Below, in pieces: positions 16,789-24,235 of a stretch of 36,356 nt of DNA; position 1 is the first letter of the stretch; every line of letters starts with the position of its first letter. The stretch is from Rubrivivax sp. (GTDB taxonomy: Bacteria; Pseudomonadota; Gammaproteobacteria; Burkholderiales; Burkholderiaceae_C): the NCBI GenBank assembly GCA_027489455.1, contig JAIXZR010000265.1, positions 1 to 36,356 of the forward strand. Direction: 5' to 3'. The notes under the pieces were generated by a model that worked only from the letters and a program-made list of their open reading frames with translations, made no database searches and was not told where the DNA came from. Position numbers and translations under genes: made by a program.

Positions 16789-16852
16789 GGGTGTGGGCGG
16801 TTGGGGCGGTTGCGGGCTGTCCGGGGGGGCGATGGCGGGGGCGGCAGCGCGT

Positions 16853-17857
16853 TCAGAACGGGGGCATGCCGGCGGCGGCGGCGGCGTTCTCGATCGGCAC
16901 CGCAAAACCGATGCCGATGAAGGTGCGGTGCTCGGTGGGGTTGAGGATCGCCGTGACCACGCCGACGACATGGCCGTCCATCGTGACCAGCGGCCCGCCG
17001 GAATTGCCCGGGTTGGCCGCTGCGTCGAACTGGATCAGGTTGGTCAGCATCTTCTCGCCCTCGGGCGAGCGGAACTCGCGCTTCAGCCCCGAGACCACGC
17101 CGTAGCTGACCGAAGGGCCGATGCCGAAAGGGTGGCCGACGGCGATGACGTGGTCGCCTGGCCGCAAGTCGCTGGTGGACTTCATCGTGGCCGCCTCCAG
17201 GTCGTCAGGCAGGCTGGTGGCGCGCAGCACGGCCAGGTCGTTCTCGGGCTGGGCGCCGACGACGTGCGCGTCGCTCGTCTGGCCGTTGGCAAACCGCACC
17301 CGCAGCCGTTTGGCCCCGGCCACCACGTGCAGGTTGGTGAGGATGGTGCCGTTGTCGACGATCACCACCCCCGTGCCGACGCTGCGCTCGCTGTTGCGGT
17401 CGGGGCTGGCGCCGGCAGCGGCGCCGTCATCGGTGTCGTCTTCGCGCATGAAGCCGGTGACGCGCACGACGGACGGCAGGATCGCCTCGTAGGCCTTGGC
17501 GGCGGCGGAGGGCAGGGGTTCCTTTTCGAGCGACTGGCGCACGGCGGTGTCGATGTCGCCCTGGGTGATCACGCGCGGCCCGGGCCGCCACGACTGCACG
17601 GCCAGCATCGCGGCCACGGCCAGCAGCGCGCCAGCCACGGCCCACAGTGGGGCCCGCCGGTCGCGCTGCAGCCCCCGGGCCACCGGTGCCGGGCTGCTGG
17701 CCGCAGGCTGGGCAGCCAGGGCTTCGGCGCCGCGATCTGCGGCGGCCGCCGCTGCCGCATCAGGGCCCGTGGCGGGCCCCGCAGCGGTGCCGTCGGCCGG
17801 ACCCGGCACGGCCCGGCGGGGCGAGCGGCTGTAGAGCGGAGCCTTCTTCATGGGCAT
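16853..17857 (-). CDS. Membrane-anchored trypsin-like (S1C) serine protease
   Basis: This is a 334-residue HtrA-like protease without a PDZ domain. A disordered Ala/Pro-rich N-terminus (1-68) precedes one transmembrane helix (about 70-88, LWAVAGALLAVAAMLAV). The chymotrypsin-fold domain follows, facing the periplasm, with a full triad: H177 (TNLHVVAG), D207 (ENDLAVL) and S286 (GNSGGP). Length stops right after the protease domain. It is the first gene of a leftward unit with moxR, DUF58 and a VWA gene, which suggests it processes clients of that machine. Start at 17857 (MPMKK) or 17851; neither has a clear ribosome-binding site. Confidence 0.88.
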   Translation of the reverse strand: MPMKKAPLYSRSPRRAVPGPADGTAAGPATGPDAAAAAAADRGAEALAAQPAASSPAPVARGLQRDRRAPLWAVAGALLAVAAMLAVQSWRPGPRVITQGDIDTAVRQSLEKEPLPSAAAKAYEAILPSVVRVTGFMREDDTDDGAAAGASPDRNSERSVGTGVVIVDNGTILTNLHVVAGAKRLRVRFANGQTSDAHVVGAQPENDLAVLRATSLPDDLEAATMKSTSDLRPGDHVIAVGHPFGIGPSVSYGVVSGLKREFRSPEGEKMLTNLIQFDAAANPGNSGGPLVTMDGHVVGVVTAILNPTEHRTFIGIGFAVPIENAAAAAGMPPF

Positions 17858-17901
17858 GGGCGGGGGGGTGCCCCGGCAGCAGAGCTGAGCTTGCGGATGA
17901 C

Positions 17902-17907
17902 AGTATC
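17902..17907 (-). promoter_or_regulatory. Candidate -10 element of the protease-moxR operon
   Basis: On the minus strand GATACT matches the -10 consensus at 4 of 6 positions and would start transcription near 17895, about 38 bases before the protease start. There is no convincing -35 box. Confidence 0.25.
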
Positions 17908-17991
17908 ACGTTGAATCCGCCAGCGCATGCGTGGCCTGCCGTGGGCGCCCGGCTGCCGGGGGCAAGGGCGGCGGCGGGTGCGGCGCTGGGC

Positions 17992-17997
17992 GATCAT
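17992..17997 (+). promoter_or_regulatory. Candidate -10 element giving leaderless tatD mRNA
   Basis: GATCAT (4 of 6 to consensus) ends 7 bases before the ATG at 18005. No ribosome-binding site is present in between, so a leaderless transcript is plausible. Confidence 0.3.
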
Positions 17998-18004
17998 TGG
18001 CCGG

Positions 18005-18868
18005 ATGTGGATCGACACGCACTGCCATCTGGACGCACCGGAGTTCGACGCTGACCGGGACGCCGTCGTTGCGCGTGCCCGCGCGGCGGGCGTGGCGCAG
18101 CTGGTGCTGCCGGCGGTGGAGCGCAGCAACTTCGACACCGTGCGCCGGCTGGCCCATGCCCACGGGCTGGTGTATGCGCTGGGCATCCACCCGCTTTACA
18201 CCGGCCGCGCCGCCGATGAAGACCTGGACCACCTGCAGCAGGCCCTGCAGGTGCACCGCCACGACCCGCGGCTGGTGGCGGTGGGCGAGATCGGGCTGGA
18301 CCACTTCGTCCCCGGGCTGGACCGGGCGCGCCAGCAGGTCTTCTACCGCGCGCAACTGAAGCTGGCGCGCGATGCCGGCCTGCCGGTGCTGCTGCACGTG
18401 CGGCAGTCGGCCGATGCGCTGTTGGCCGGGCTGCGGCGCGTGCCGGTGGCGGGCGGCATCGCGCATGCCTTCAACGGCAGCCCGCAGCAGGCCGGGCAGT
18501 TCGTGGCGATGGAGTTTCGCTTGGGTTTTGGCGGGGCCATGAGCTTCGAGCGCGCCCTGCAGATCCGCCGCCTGGCCGCTGAAGTCCCGGCGCAGGCCCT
18601 GGTGCTGGAGACCGATGCCCCGGACATCCCCCCGCAGTGGCTGTACCGCACCGCGGCACAGCGCGCGGCTGGCCCGCCTGCGCAAGGCCGCAACGAGCCG
18701 GCTGAGCTGCCCCGGATCGCGCAGACCCTGGCCGCGCTGCGTGGCTGGACGGCGCAGCACACCGCCCAGGTGACCCGCGCCAATGCCCTGGCCGCACTGC
18801 CGCGGCTGGGCGCGGCAGGGGCGGCAGGGGCGGCGGCAGCACCGGCCACGTTGCCGGGGGGCGGTTGA
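18005..18868 (+). CDS. tatD: TatD-family metal-dependent hydrolase/DNase
   Basis: This 287-residue TIM-barrel hydrolase of the TatD family consists of metal-dependent 3'-5' exonucleases acting on damaged DNA and RNA. Metal ligands are visible in order: DTHCHLD (H6, H8), VGEIGLDH (E), LLHVRQS (H), GIAHAFNGS (H) and LETDAPDI (D). The start at 18005 gives the standard MWIDTHCHLD N-terminus; the open frame upstream is only GC-rich shadow. Its stop overlaps the start of a DNA glycosylase gene by one base (TGATG), suggesting joint use in DNA repair. The Ala/Gly-rich tail beyond about residue 268 is probably unstructured. Confidence 0.93.
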   Translation: MWIDTHCHLDAPEFDADRDAVVARARAAGVAQLVLPAVERSNFDTVRRLAHAHGLVYALGIHPLYTGRAADEDLDHLQQALQVHRHDPRLVAVGEIGLDHFVPGLDRARQQVFYRAQLKLARDAGLPVLLHVRQSADALLAGLRRVPVAGGIAHAFNGSPQQAGQFVAMEFRLGFGGAMSFERALQIRRLAAEVPAQALVLETDAPDIPPQWLYRTAAQRAAGPPAQGRNEPAELPRIAQTLAALRGWTAQHTAQVTRANALAALPRLGAAGAAGAAAAPATLPGGG

Positions 18869-19422
18869 TGTCGCCCGCCCCTGCCGCGCGGCGGCGCACG
18901 CCCCAGGCCGCGGCGGGCGCGGCGCCCTGGCAGGCGGGCCTGCCGCCCGTGCTGGCCGCCGACACGCAGCTGGTGGTGCTGGGCAGCTTTCCGGGCGTGG
19001 CCTCCTTGCAGGCCGGGCAGTACTACGCCCATCCACGCAACCAGTTCTGGCCCGTCCTGGGGGCGATCTGGGGCCTGGATCTTCTGGCGCTGCCCTACCC
19101 GCAGCGCCTGCAGGCCGTGCTCGCCCGCGGCCTGGGGCTGTGGGACATCTATGCCCGCTGCCGCCGGCCGGGCAGCCTGGACCAGGCGATCGAGGAATCC
19201 GAGCTCAACGATCTGCCTGCCCTGCTGCGCCTGGCGCCCGGGTTGCGGGTGGTGGCGCACAACGGCGCCGAATCCGCGCGCGCCCGCCACGCCGTGGCCG
19301 CGATGGGCCTGCAGGTGCTGCGTCTGCCGTCCACCAGCCCGGCCAACGCGGGCTGGTCGTTCGATCGCAAGTGCCAGGCCTGGCGCCAGGCCTTCGTGGC
19401 CGGCGGCCTGCTGCCAGCGTGA
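18868..19422 (+). CDS. DNA-deoxyinosine glycosylase (UDG-superfamily HDG)
   Basis: This 184-residue base-excision-repair enzyme of the hypoxanthine-DNA glycosylase branch (family 6) of the uracil-DNA glycosylase superfamily removes deaminated bases. The diagnostic segment is VVLGSFPGVASLQ followed by YYAHPRNQFWPVLG (about 36-66). The HNG motif near 130 and LPSTSPANAG near 150 follow. The first ~20 residues are Ala/Arg-rich and probably disordered. The ATG at 18868 overlaps the tatD stop. A TTG three bases upstream is in frame but less likely. Confidence 0.9.
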   Translation: MSPAPAARRRTPQAAAGAAPWQAGLPPVLAADTQLVVLGSFPGVASLQAGQYYAHPRNQFWPVLGAIWGLDLLALPYPQRLQAVLARGLGLWDIYARCRRPGSLDQAIEESELNDLPALLRLAPGLRVVAHNGAESARARHAVAAMGLQVLRLPSTSPANAGWSFDRKCQAWRQAFVAGGLLPA

Positions 19423-19507
19423 TCCCCGCCGCGGGGCCCCGGCCGGCGCTGCCGATTGACCCGGCCGCCCGGGCCTGTTCGCGCGATGGGCCGGCGCAGC
19501 AGGGGGT

Positions 19508-19513
19508 TATCGT
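19508..19513 (+). promoter_or_regulatory. Candidate -10 element for the spermidine-synthase-like gene
   Basis: TATCGT (4 of 6 to consensus) ends 7 bases before the GTG at 19521, the same spacing as at 1834 and 18005. No ribosome-binding site is visible. Confidence 0.3.
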
Positions 19514-19520
19514 CGCACCG

Positions 19521-20309
19521 GTGAACCCTGCCCGCCGCCCTGCACGCACCGCCATCGATCTGCCGCCCGTCACGCTGTCCGAGTACGAGGGCGTGCGCTA
19601 CCTGCATCTGGGGTCGGTGTGGGTGCAGGGGGCCATGCGCATCCGCCAGCCGCAGAAGGTGGAGCTCGACTACATCCAGCGCATGCTGGCCAGCCTGCTG
19701 TGGCTGCCCAGTGCGGCACTCGGCCAGGGTCTGGCGGTGCAGCTGGGCCTGGGCGCAGGTGCGATCACGCGCTTCACCTGCCAGCAGCTGCGCATGGCCA
19801 CCACGGTGGTGGAAATCAACCCGGCCGTGATCGACATCGGCGCAGCCTGGTTCCACCTGCCGCCGCAGGCCGAACTGGTGCGTGGCGACGCGGCCGACTG
19901 GCTGGCCCAGGCCGACCCGGGCAGCGTGACCCTGCTGCACGTGGACTTGTACGACCAGGACGCAGCGGCGCCCGTGCTGGACAGCCAGGACTTCTATGCC
20001 GCCTGCCGCGCCGTGCTGGCTGAAGGCGGGCTGATGGCCGTCAACCTGTTCGGCCGCCATGCCAGCTTTGCCGAAAGCATCCGGCGCATCGCCGCCGCCT
20101 TCGGGCCGCAGCAGGTGTGGAGCCTGCAGCCCACGCGCGAAGGCAACACGGTGGTGGTGGCCGGGCGCGGGGTCGTCGTGCCGGAGCGCGACGAGCTCAC
20201 GGCCCGCGCGCAGCACCTCGAGCAGCGCTTCGGCGCCTTGGGCCTGCAGGCCCGCAAGTGGCTGCGCATGGTGCGGCCCTACACGCCGCAGCCGCAGGCC
20301 GGCGCATGA
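19521..20309 (+). CDS. Spermidine-synthase-like methyltransferase-fold protein
   Basis: This 262-residue protein has the polyamine-synthase/SAM-dependent methyltransferase Rossmann fold. An N-terminal beta segment (VRYLHLGSVWVQGAMRI) and the LDYIQRMLASLLW helix are like spermidine synthase. The nucleotide-binding loop reads GLGAGA (76-81) in place of the classical GGGDGG. The catalytic Asp region reads VDLYDQD (D142, D145, D147) in place of the D-x-x-DP motif. It is therefore a divergent member, and aminopropyl transfer is uncertain. GTG 19521 is the likely start. The stop overlaps the GspE-like gene by 4 bases (ATGA), so the two are coupled. Confidence 0.82.
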   Translation: MNPARRPARTAIDLPPVTLSEYEGVRYLHLGSVWVQGAMRIRQPQKVELDYIQRMLASLLWLPSAALGQGLAVQLGLGAGAITRFTCQQLRMATTVVEINPAVIDIGAAWFHLPPQAELVRGDAADWLAQADPGSVTLLHVDLYDQDAAAPVLDSQDFYAACRAVLAEGGLMAVNLFGRHASFAESIRRIAAAFGPQQVWSLQPTREGNTVVVAGRGVVVPERDELTARAQHLEQRFGALGLQARKWLRMVRPYTPQPQAGA

Positions 20310-22132
20310 AGGCCGCGCGCACCGATGCGCCGCCGGCGCGCAGCCCCGCGCCGGCACCGCGGGCCACCGGCCCGCTGGACTGGCGCGTGCTGCTGCGCTG
20401 GCTGCAGGCCGATGGCTGGATCAGCGAAGACGACGTCGACCGGGTCGCGCGCCGCTTCGGTGCCGGCAGCAGCAGCCTGCACGCGCTGGTGCGCCTGGGC
20501 GGCGCGGGCCTGCAGCGCCTGGGCACCCAGCGGCCGCTGGACAGCCAGGCGCTGACCGAATGGCTGGCCCGGCGCGCGGGGCTGCCCTACCTGCGCATCG
20601 ACCCGCTGCGCGCCGATGTCGGCCGCGTGGCCGACGTGATGAGCGTGCAATACGCCGAGACCCGCCGCGCGCTGCCGGTGCAGATGACGGCCAGCGAAGT
20701 GGTGATCGCCACGGCCGAGCCCTTCGACATCGCCTGGGTGCCCGAGATCGAGGCCCACACCCGCCGCCGCGTGCGCCTGGTCGTGGCCGACCCCGACGAC
20801 GTGCGCCGCTACACCACCGAGTTCTACGCCCTGGCCAAGAGCGTGCGCGCGGCGGCGCGCAACGGCGAAAACAGTTCCGCCAGCAGTTTCGAGCAGCTGG
20901 TGGAACTGGGCCGCACCAACAAGCAGCTAGACGCCAACGACCAGGGCGTGGTGCAGGTGGTGGACTGGCTGTGGCAGTACGCCTTCGACCAGCGCGCCAG
21001 CGACATCCACCTGGAGCCGCGGCGCGACATGGGCGCGATCCGCTTCCGCATCGACGGCCTGCTGCACACCGTCTACCAGGTGCCGATGTCGGTGATGAGC
21101 GCGATGACGGCACGCATCAAGCTGCTGGGCCGCATGGACGTGGTGGAAAAGCGCCGCCCGCTGGACGGCCGCATCAAGACCCGCCGGCCGGCTGCGCCGG
21201 GCGAGCCGGCGGATTCCGGCAGCGAAGTCGAGATGCGGCTGTCGACGCTGCCCACGGCCTTCGGCGAGAAGATGGTGATGCGCATCTTCGACCCCGAGAA
21301 CGCCGTCAAGGGCGTGCAGGCGCTGGGCTTCGGCGCGCATGAAGCGAAGGCCTGGGCCGAACTGACGGCGCGGCCGCATGGCATCGTGCTCGTCACCGGG
21401 CCCACCGGCAGCGGCAAGACGACGACGCTGTACGCCACGCTCAAGGGTCTGGCCTCGGAGGAGGTGAACGTCTGCACGATCGAAGACCCGATCGAGATGA
21501 TCGAGCCAGCCTTCAACCAGACGCAGGTGCAGGCCGGCCTGGACCTGGGCTTTGCCGAAGGCCTGCGCGCGCTGATGCGGCAGGACCCGGACATCATCAT
21601 GGTCGGCGAGATCCGCGACCTGGCCACGGCCGAGATGGCGATCCAGGCCGCGCTCACCGGCCATCTGGTGTTCAGCACCCTGCACACCAACGACGCGGTC
21701 GGTGCCATCACGCGGCTGGCGGACCTGGGCGTGCCGCCCTACCTCATCAGTGCCACCGTGATCGGCGTGCTGGCGCAGCGGCTGGTGCGCACGCTGTGCA
21801 CGGCCTGCAAGCAGCCCGACGAGGGCCCGGTGCTGGGCGACCTGCACGACATGGCCAAGCCCTGGCGGCTTTCCGGGGGCGTGCGGCCTTACAAGCCGGT
21901 GGGCTGCCTGGAGTGCCGCAACACCGGCTTCCGCGGCCGCGCCGGCCTGTACGAGCTGATGACGCTGGGCGACGCCGCTCGCCTGCATGTGCACCCGGTG
22001 ATGGACGCCGTGGCGCTGCGCCAGCAGGCCATGAAGGACGGCATGCGCCCGTTGCGCCTGGCCGGCGCGATGCGCGTGGCCGAAGGCCAGACCACGGTGC
22101 TGGAAGTGCTGCGCAGCACCCCTGGGCTGTAG
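20306..22132 (+). CDS. GspE/PulE/PilB-type secretion ATPase, orphan
   Basis: This 608-residue AAA+ ATPase of the type II secretion / type IV pilus assembly class acts on the cytoplasmic face of the inner membrane. The N-terminal part (about 25-190) carries a T2SSE_N/MshEN-like domain. Walker A is GPTGSGKT (365-372), followed by the Asp box (CTIEDPIEMIE), Walker B (DPDIIMVGEIRD) and His box (HLVFSTLHTNDA). The zinc-binding CxxC pair is complete (C498/C501, C534/C537). No gspF, gspG or pilin gene is adjacent. The partner is the spermidine-synthase-like gene, an arrangement I recall from other Burkholderiales. Confidence 0.92.
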   Translation: MKAARTDAPPARSPAPAPRATGPLDWRVLLRWLQADGWISEDDVDRVARRFGAGSSSLHALVRLGGAGLQRLGTQRPLDSQALTEWLARRAGLPYLRIDPLRADVGRVADVMSVQYAETRRALPVQMTASEVVIATAEPFDIAWVPEIEAHTRRRVRLVVADPDDVRRYTTEFYALAKSVRAAARNGENSSASSFEQLVELGRTNKQLDANDQGVVQVVDWLWQYAFDQRASDIHLEPRRDMGAIRFRIDGLLHTVYQVPMSVMSAMTARIKLLGRMDVVEKRRPLDGRIKTRRPAAPGEPADSGSEVEMRLSTLPTAFGEKMVMRIFDPENAVKGVQALGFGAHEAKAWAELTARPHGIVLVTGPTGSGKTTTLYATLKGLASEEVNVCTIEDPIEMIEPAFNQTQVQAGLDLGFAEGLRALMRQDPDIIMVGEIRDLATAEMAIQAALTGHLVFSTLHTNDAVGAITRLADLGVPPYLISATVIGVLAQRLVRTLCTACKQPDEGPVLGDLHDMAKPWRLSGGVRPYKPVGCLECRNTGFRGRAGLYELMTLGDAARLHVHPVMDAVALRQQAMKDGMRPLRLAGAMRVAEGQTTVLEVLRSTPGL

Positions 22133-22137
22133 CCGGC

Positions 22138-22154
22138 CGCCCCGCGGCGGGGCG
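22138..22154. terminator. GC hairpin downstream of the GspE-like gene
   Basis: CGCCCCG (22138-22144) pairs with CGGGGCG (22148-22154) across a 3-base loop, 5 bases after the stop codon. There is no T-tract, so this is a candidate only. Confidence 0.4.
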
Positions 22155-22201
22155 CCATCTGCTTACGTGGAAACCACACTCGGGCCTCGCAGACCCGTCC
22201 C

Positions 22202-22207
22202 TAGAAT
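22202..22207 (+). promoter_or_regulatory. Candidate -10 element of the tctB operon
   Basis: TAGAAT matches the consensus at 5 of 6 positions and would start transcription near 22215, about 31 bases before the GTG of tctB. No clear -35 hexamer is present. The ribosome-binding site GAGGAG lies at 22233-22238. Confidence 0.4.
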
Positions 22208-22245
22208 GACCCTGAGTCGGATGCGGTATCGCGAGGAGACGACGG

Positions 22246-22704
22246 GTGAAGATCAAGAGCGAGAAGGACTTCTGGTCAGGGCTGATGTTCATCGCCATCG
22301 GCGTTGCGTTCGCCGTTGGGGCGCTGGAATACAGCTTCGGCTCTTCGGCCCGGCCCGGCCCCGCGTACTTCCCCTTCGGCCTGGGCGTGCTGATGGCCGT
22401 GCTGGGTGGCGCGGTGCTGTTCAAGGCCATGACCTTCGAAGTCGAAGGTGGCGACCGCATCGGCCCTTGGGCCTGGAAGCCGCTGATCGTGATCGTGGCC
22501 TCCGTCGTGCTCTTCGGCTGGCTGCTGCCTCGCCTGGGCTTGTTCCTGACCCTGCCCATCCTGGTGTTCGTCGCCTCGATGGCCGGTGACCAGTTCCGCT
22601 GGAAGGAAGCGCTGATCAACTGCGTCGTGCTGACTGCGCTGTGCTGGGTGGTCTTCATCTACGGCCTCAGCCTGACGATCCCCGTCAAGCCCTTCTTCCT
22701 CTGA
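22246..22704 (+). CDS. tctB: TctB, small membrane subunit of a tripartite tricarboxylate transporter
   Basis: This 152-residue protein has four predicted transmembrane helices and matches the TctB family by the opening KSEKDFWSGLMFIAIG and by RPGPAYFPFGLGV. TctB pairs with the large subunit TctA and a periplasmic TctC protein to import carboxylates using an ion gradient. The GTG at 22246 has GAGGAG at 22233-22238. tctA follows after 16 bases. No tctC is in the window, so the substrate cannot be guessed. Confidence 0.92.
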   Translation: MKIKSEKDFWSGLMFIAIGVAFAVGALEYSFGSSARPGPAYFPFGLGVLMAVLGGAVLFKAMTFEVEGGDRIGPWAWKPLIVIVASVVLFGWLLPRLGLFLTLPILVFVASMAGDQFRWKEALINCVVLTALCWVVFIYGLSLTIPVKPFFL

Positions 22705-22720
22705 GCCCGAGGCGCGCACC

Positions 22721-24235
22721 ATGGAACTGCTCAACAACCTGGCACTCGGCTTCGGCGTCGCCTTCACGTTTCAGAACCTGGCGTACGCCTTCGGCGGCGC
22801 GCTGCTGGGCACGCTGATCGGCGTGCTGCCCGGCCTGGGGCCGGTGGCCACCATCGCCATGCTGCTGCCCAGCATCTATGCGCTGGACGCGACGCCGGCG
22901 CTCATCATGCTGGCGGGCATCTACTACGGCGCGCAATACGGTGGCAGCACCACGGCCATCCTGATCAACGTGCCCGGCGAATCCAGTTCGGTCGTCACCG
23001 CCATCGACGGCTACCAGATGGCCCGCAAGGGCCGCGCCGGTGCCGCGCTGGCCGCTGCCGGCCTGGGCAGCTTCTTTGCCGGCTGCGTGGGCACCATCAT
23101 CATCGCGGCGTTCGCGCCGGTGCTGACCGAAGTGGCCTTCAAGTTCGGCCCGGCCGAGTACTTCAGCCTCATGGTGCTGGGCCTGATCGGTGCAGTCGTG
23201 CTGGCCTCGGGTTCGCTGGTCAAGGCGATCGCGATGATCATCTTCGGCCTACTGCTGGGGCAGATCAACACCGACGTGATCTCGGGCGTGCCGCGCTTCT
23301 CGTTCGACATCGCCGAGCTGACCGACGGCATCAACTTCGTCACCATCGCGATGGGCATCTTCGGCTTCGGCGAGATCATCGCGAACCTCGGCCAGCCGGC
23401 CGAGAAGCGCGAGGTCTTCACCAAGGACGTCAAGGGCCTGTGGCCCACCGCGAACGACTTCAAGCTCGCCTTCCCGGCGGTGCTGCGCGGCACCACGCTG
23501 GGCTCGATGCTGGGCATCCTGCCGGGCGGCGGCGCGCTGCTGGCGTCCTTCGCGGCCTACACGCTGGAGAAGAAGACGCGCATGAAGCCCGGCGAAGTGC
23601 CCTTCGGCCAGGGCAACATCCGCGGCGTGGCCGGCCCCGAGAGCGCCAACAACGCCGGTGCGCAGACCAGCTTCATCCCGATGCTGACGCTGGGCATCCC
23701 GCCCAACGCCGTGATGGCGCTGATGGTGGGCGCGATGACGATCAAGGGCATCCAGCCCGGCCCGCAGGTGATGACGAGCAACCCCGAGCTCTTCTGGGGC
23801 CTGATCGCATCGATGTGGGTGGGCAACCTGATGCTGATCATCCTGAACCTGCCGCTCATCGGCATCTGGATCAAGCTGCTGACGGTGCCTTACCGCTTCC
23901 TGTTCCCGGCCATCATGACGTTCTGCTGCATCGGCCTGTACACGCTGAACAACAACAACTTCGACGTGTTCATGGGTGCCGGCTTCGCGATCGTGGGCTA
24001 CATCTTCTACAAGCTGGGCTGCGAGCCGGCGCCGCTGCTGCTGGGCTTCATCCTGGGGCCGATGATGGAAGAGAACCTGCGCCGTGCCTTGCTGCTTTCG
24101 CGCGGTGACTGGTCGACCTTCATCACGCGGCCTTTGTCGGGTGCGCTGTTGCTGGCCGCGGTGCTGATGATCGTGGTGGTGATGCTGCCGGCGATCAGGA
24201 ACAAGCGCGAGGAAGCCTTCCAAGACGCGGATTGA
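22721..24235 (+). CDS. tctA: TctA, large membrane subunit of a tripartite tricarboxylate transporter
   Basis: This 504-residue protein has about 11-12 transmembrane helices and is the transport subunit. The two pseudo-symmetric family signatures are present: GVLPGLGPVATIAMLLP near residue 35 and GILPGGGALLASFAAYTLEK near 265. YYGAQYGGSTTAILINVPGE near 68 and a GIPPNAVMALM stretch near 325 are also typical. The ATG at 22721 has a CGAGG site upstream. The stop overlaps the TTG start of the MFS gene (TTGA), so the exporter may be co-translated with the importer. Confidence 0.94.
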   Translation: MELLNNLALGFGVAFTFQNLAYAFGGALLGTLIGVLPGLGPVATIAMLLPSIYALDATPALIMLAGIYYGAQYGGSTTAILINVPGESSSVVTAIDGYQMARKGRAGAALAAAGLGSFFAGCVGTIIIAAFAPVLTEVAFKFGPAEYFSLMVLGLIGAVVLASGSLVKAIAMIIFGLLLGQINTDVISGVPRFSFDIAELTDGINFVTIAMGIFGFGEIIANLGQPAEKREVFTKDVKGLWPTANDFKLAFPAVLRGTTLGSMLGILPGGGALLASFAAYTLEKKTRMKPGEVPFGQGNIRGVAGPESANNAGAQTSFIPMLTLGIPPNAVMALMVGAMTIKGIQPGPQVMTSNPELFWGLIASMWVGNLMLIILNLPLIGIWIKLLTVPYRFLFPAIMTFCCIGLYTLNNNNFDVFMGAGFAIVGYIFYKLGCEPAPLLLGFILGPMMEENLRRALLLSRGDWSTFITRPLSGALLLAAVLMIVVVMLPAIRNKREEAFQDAD

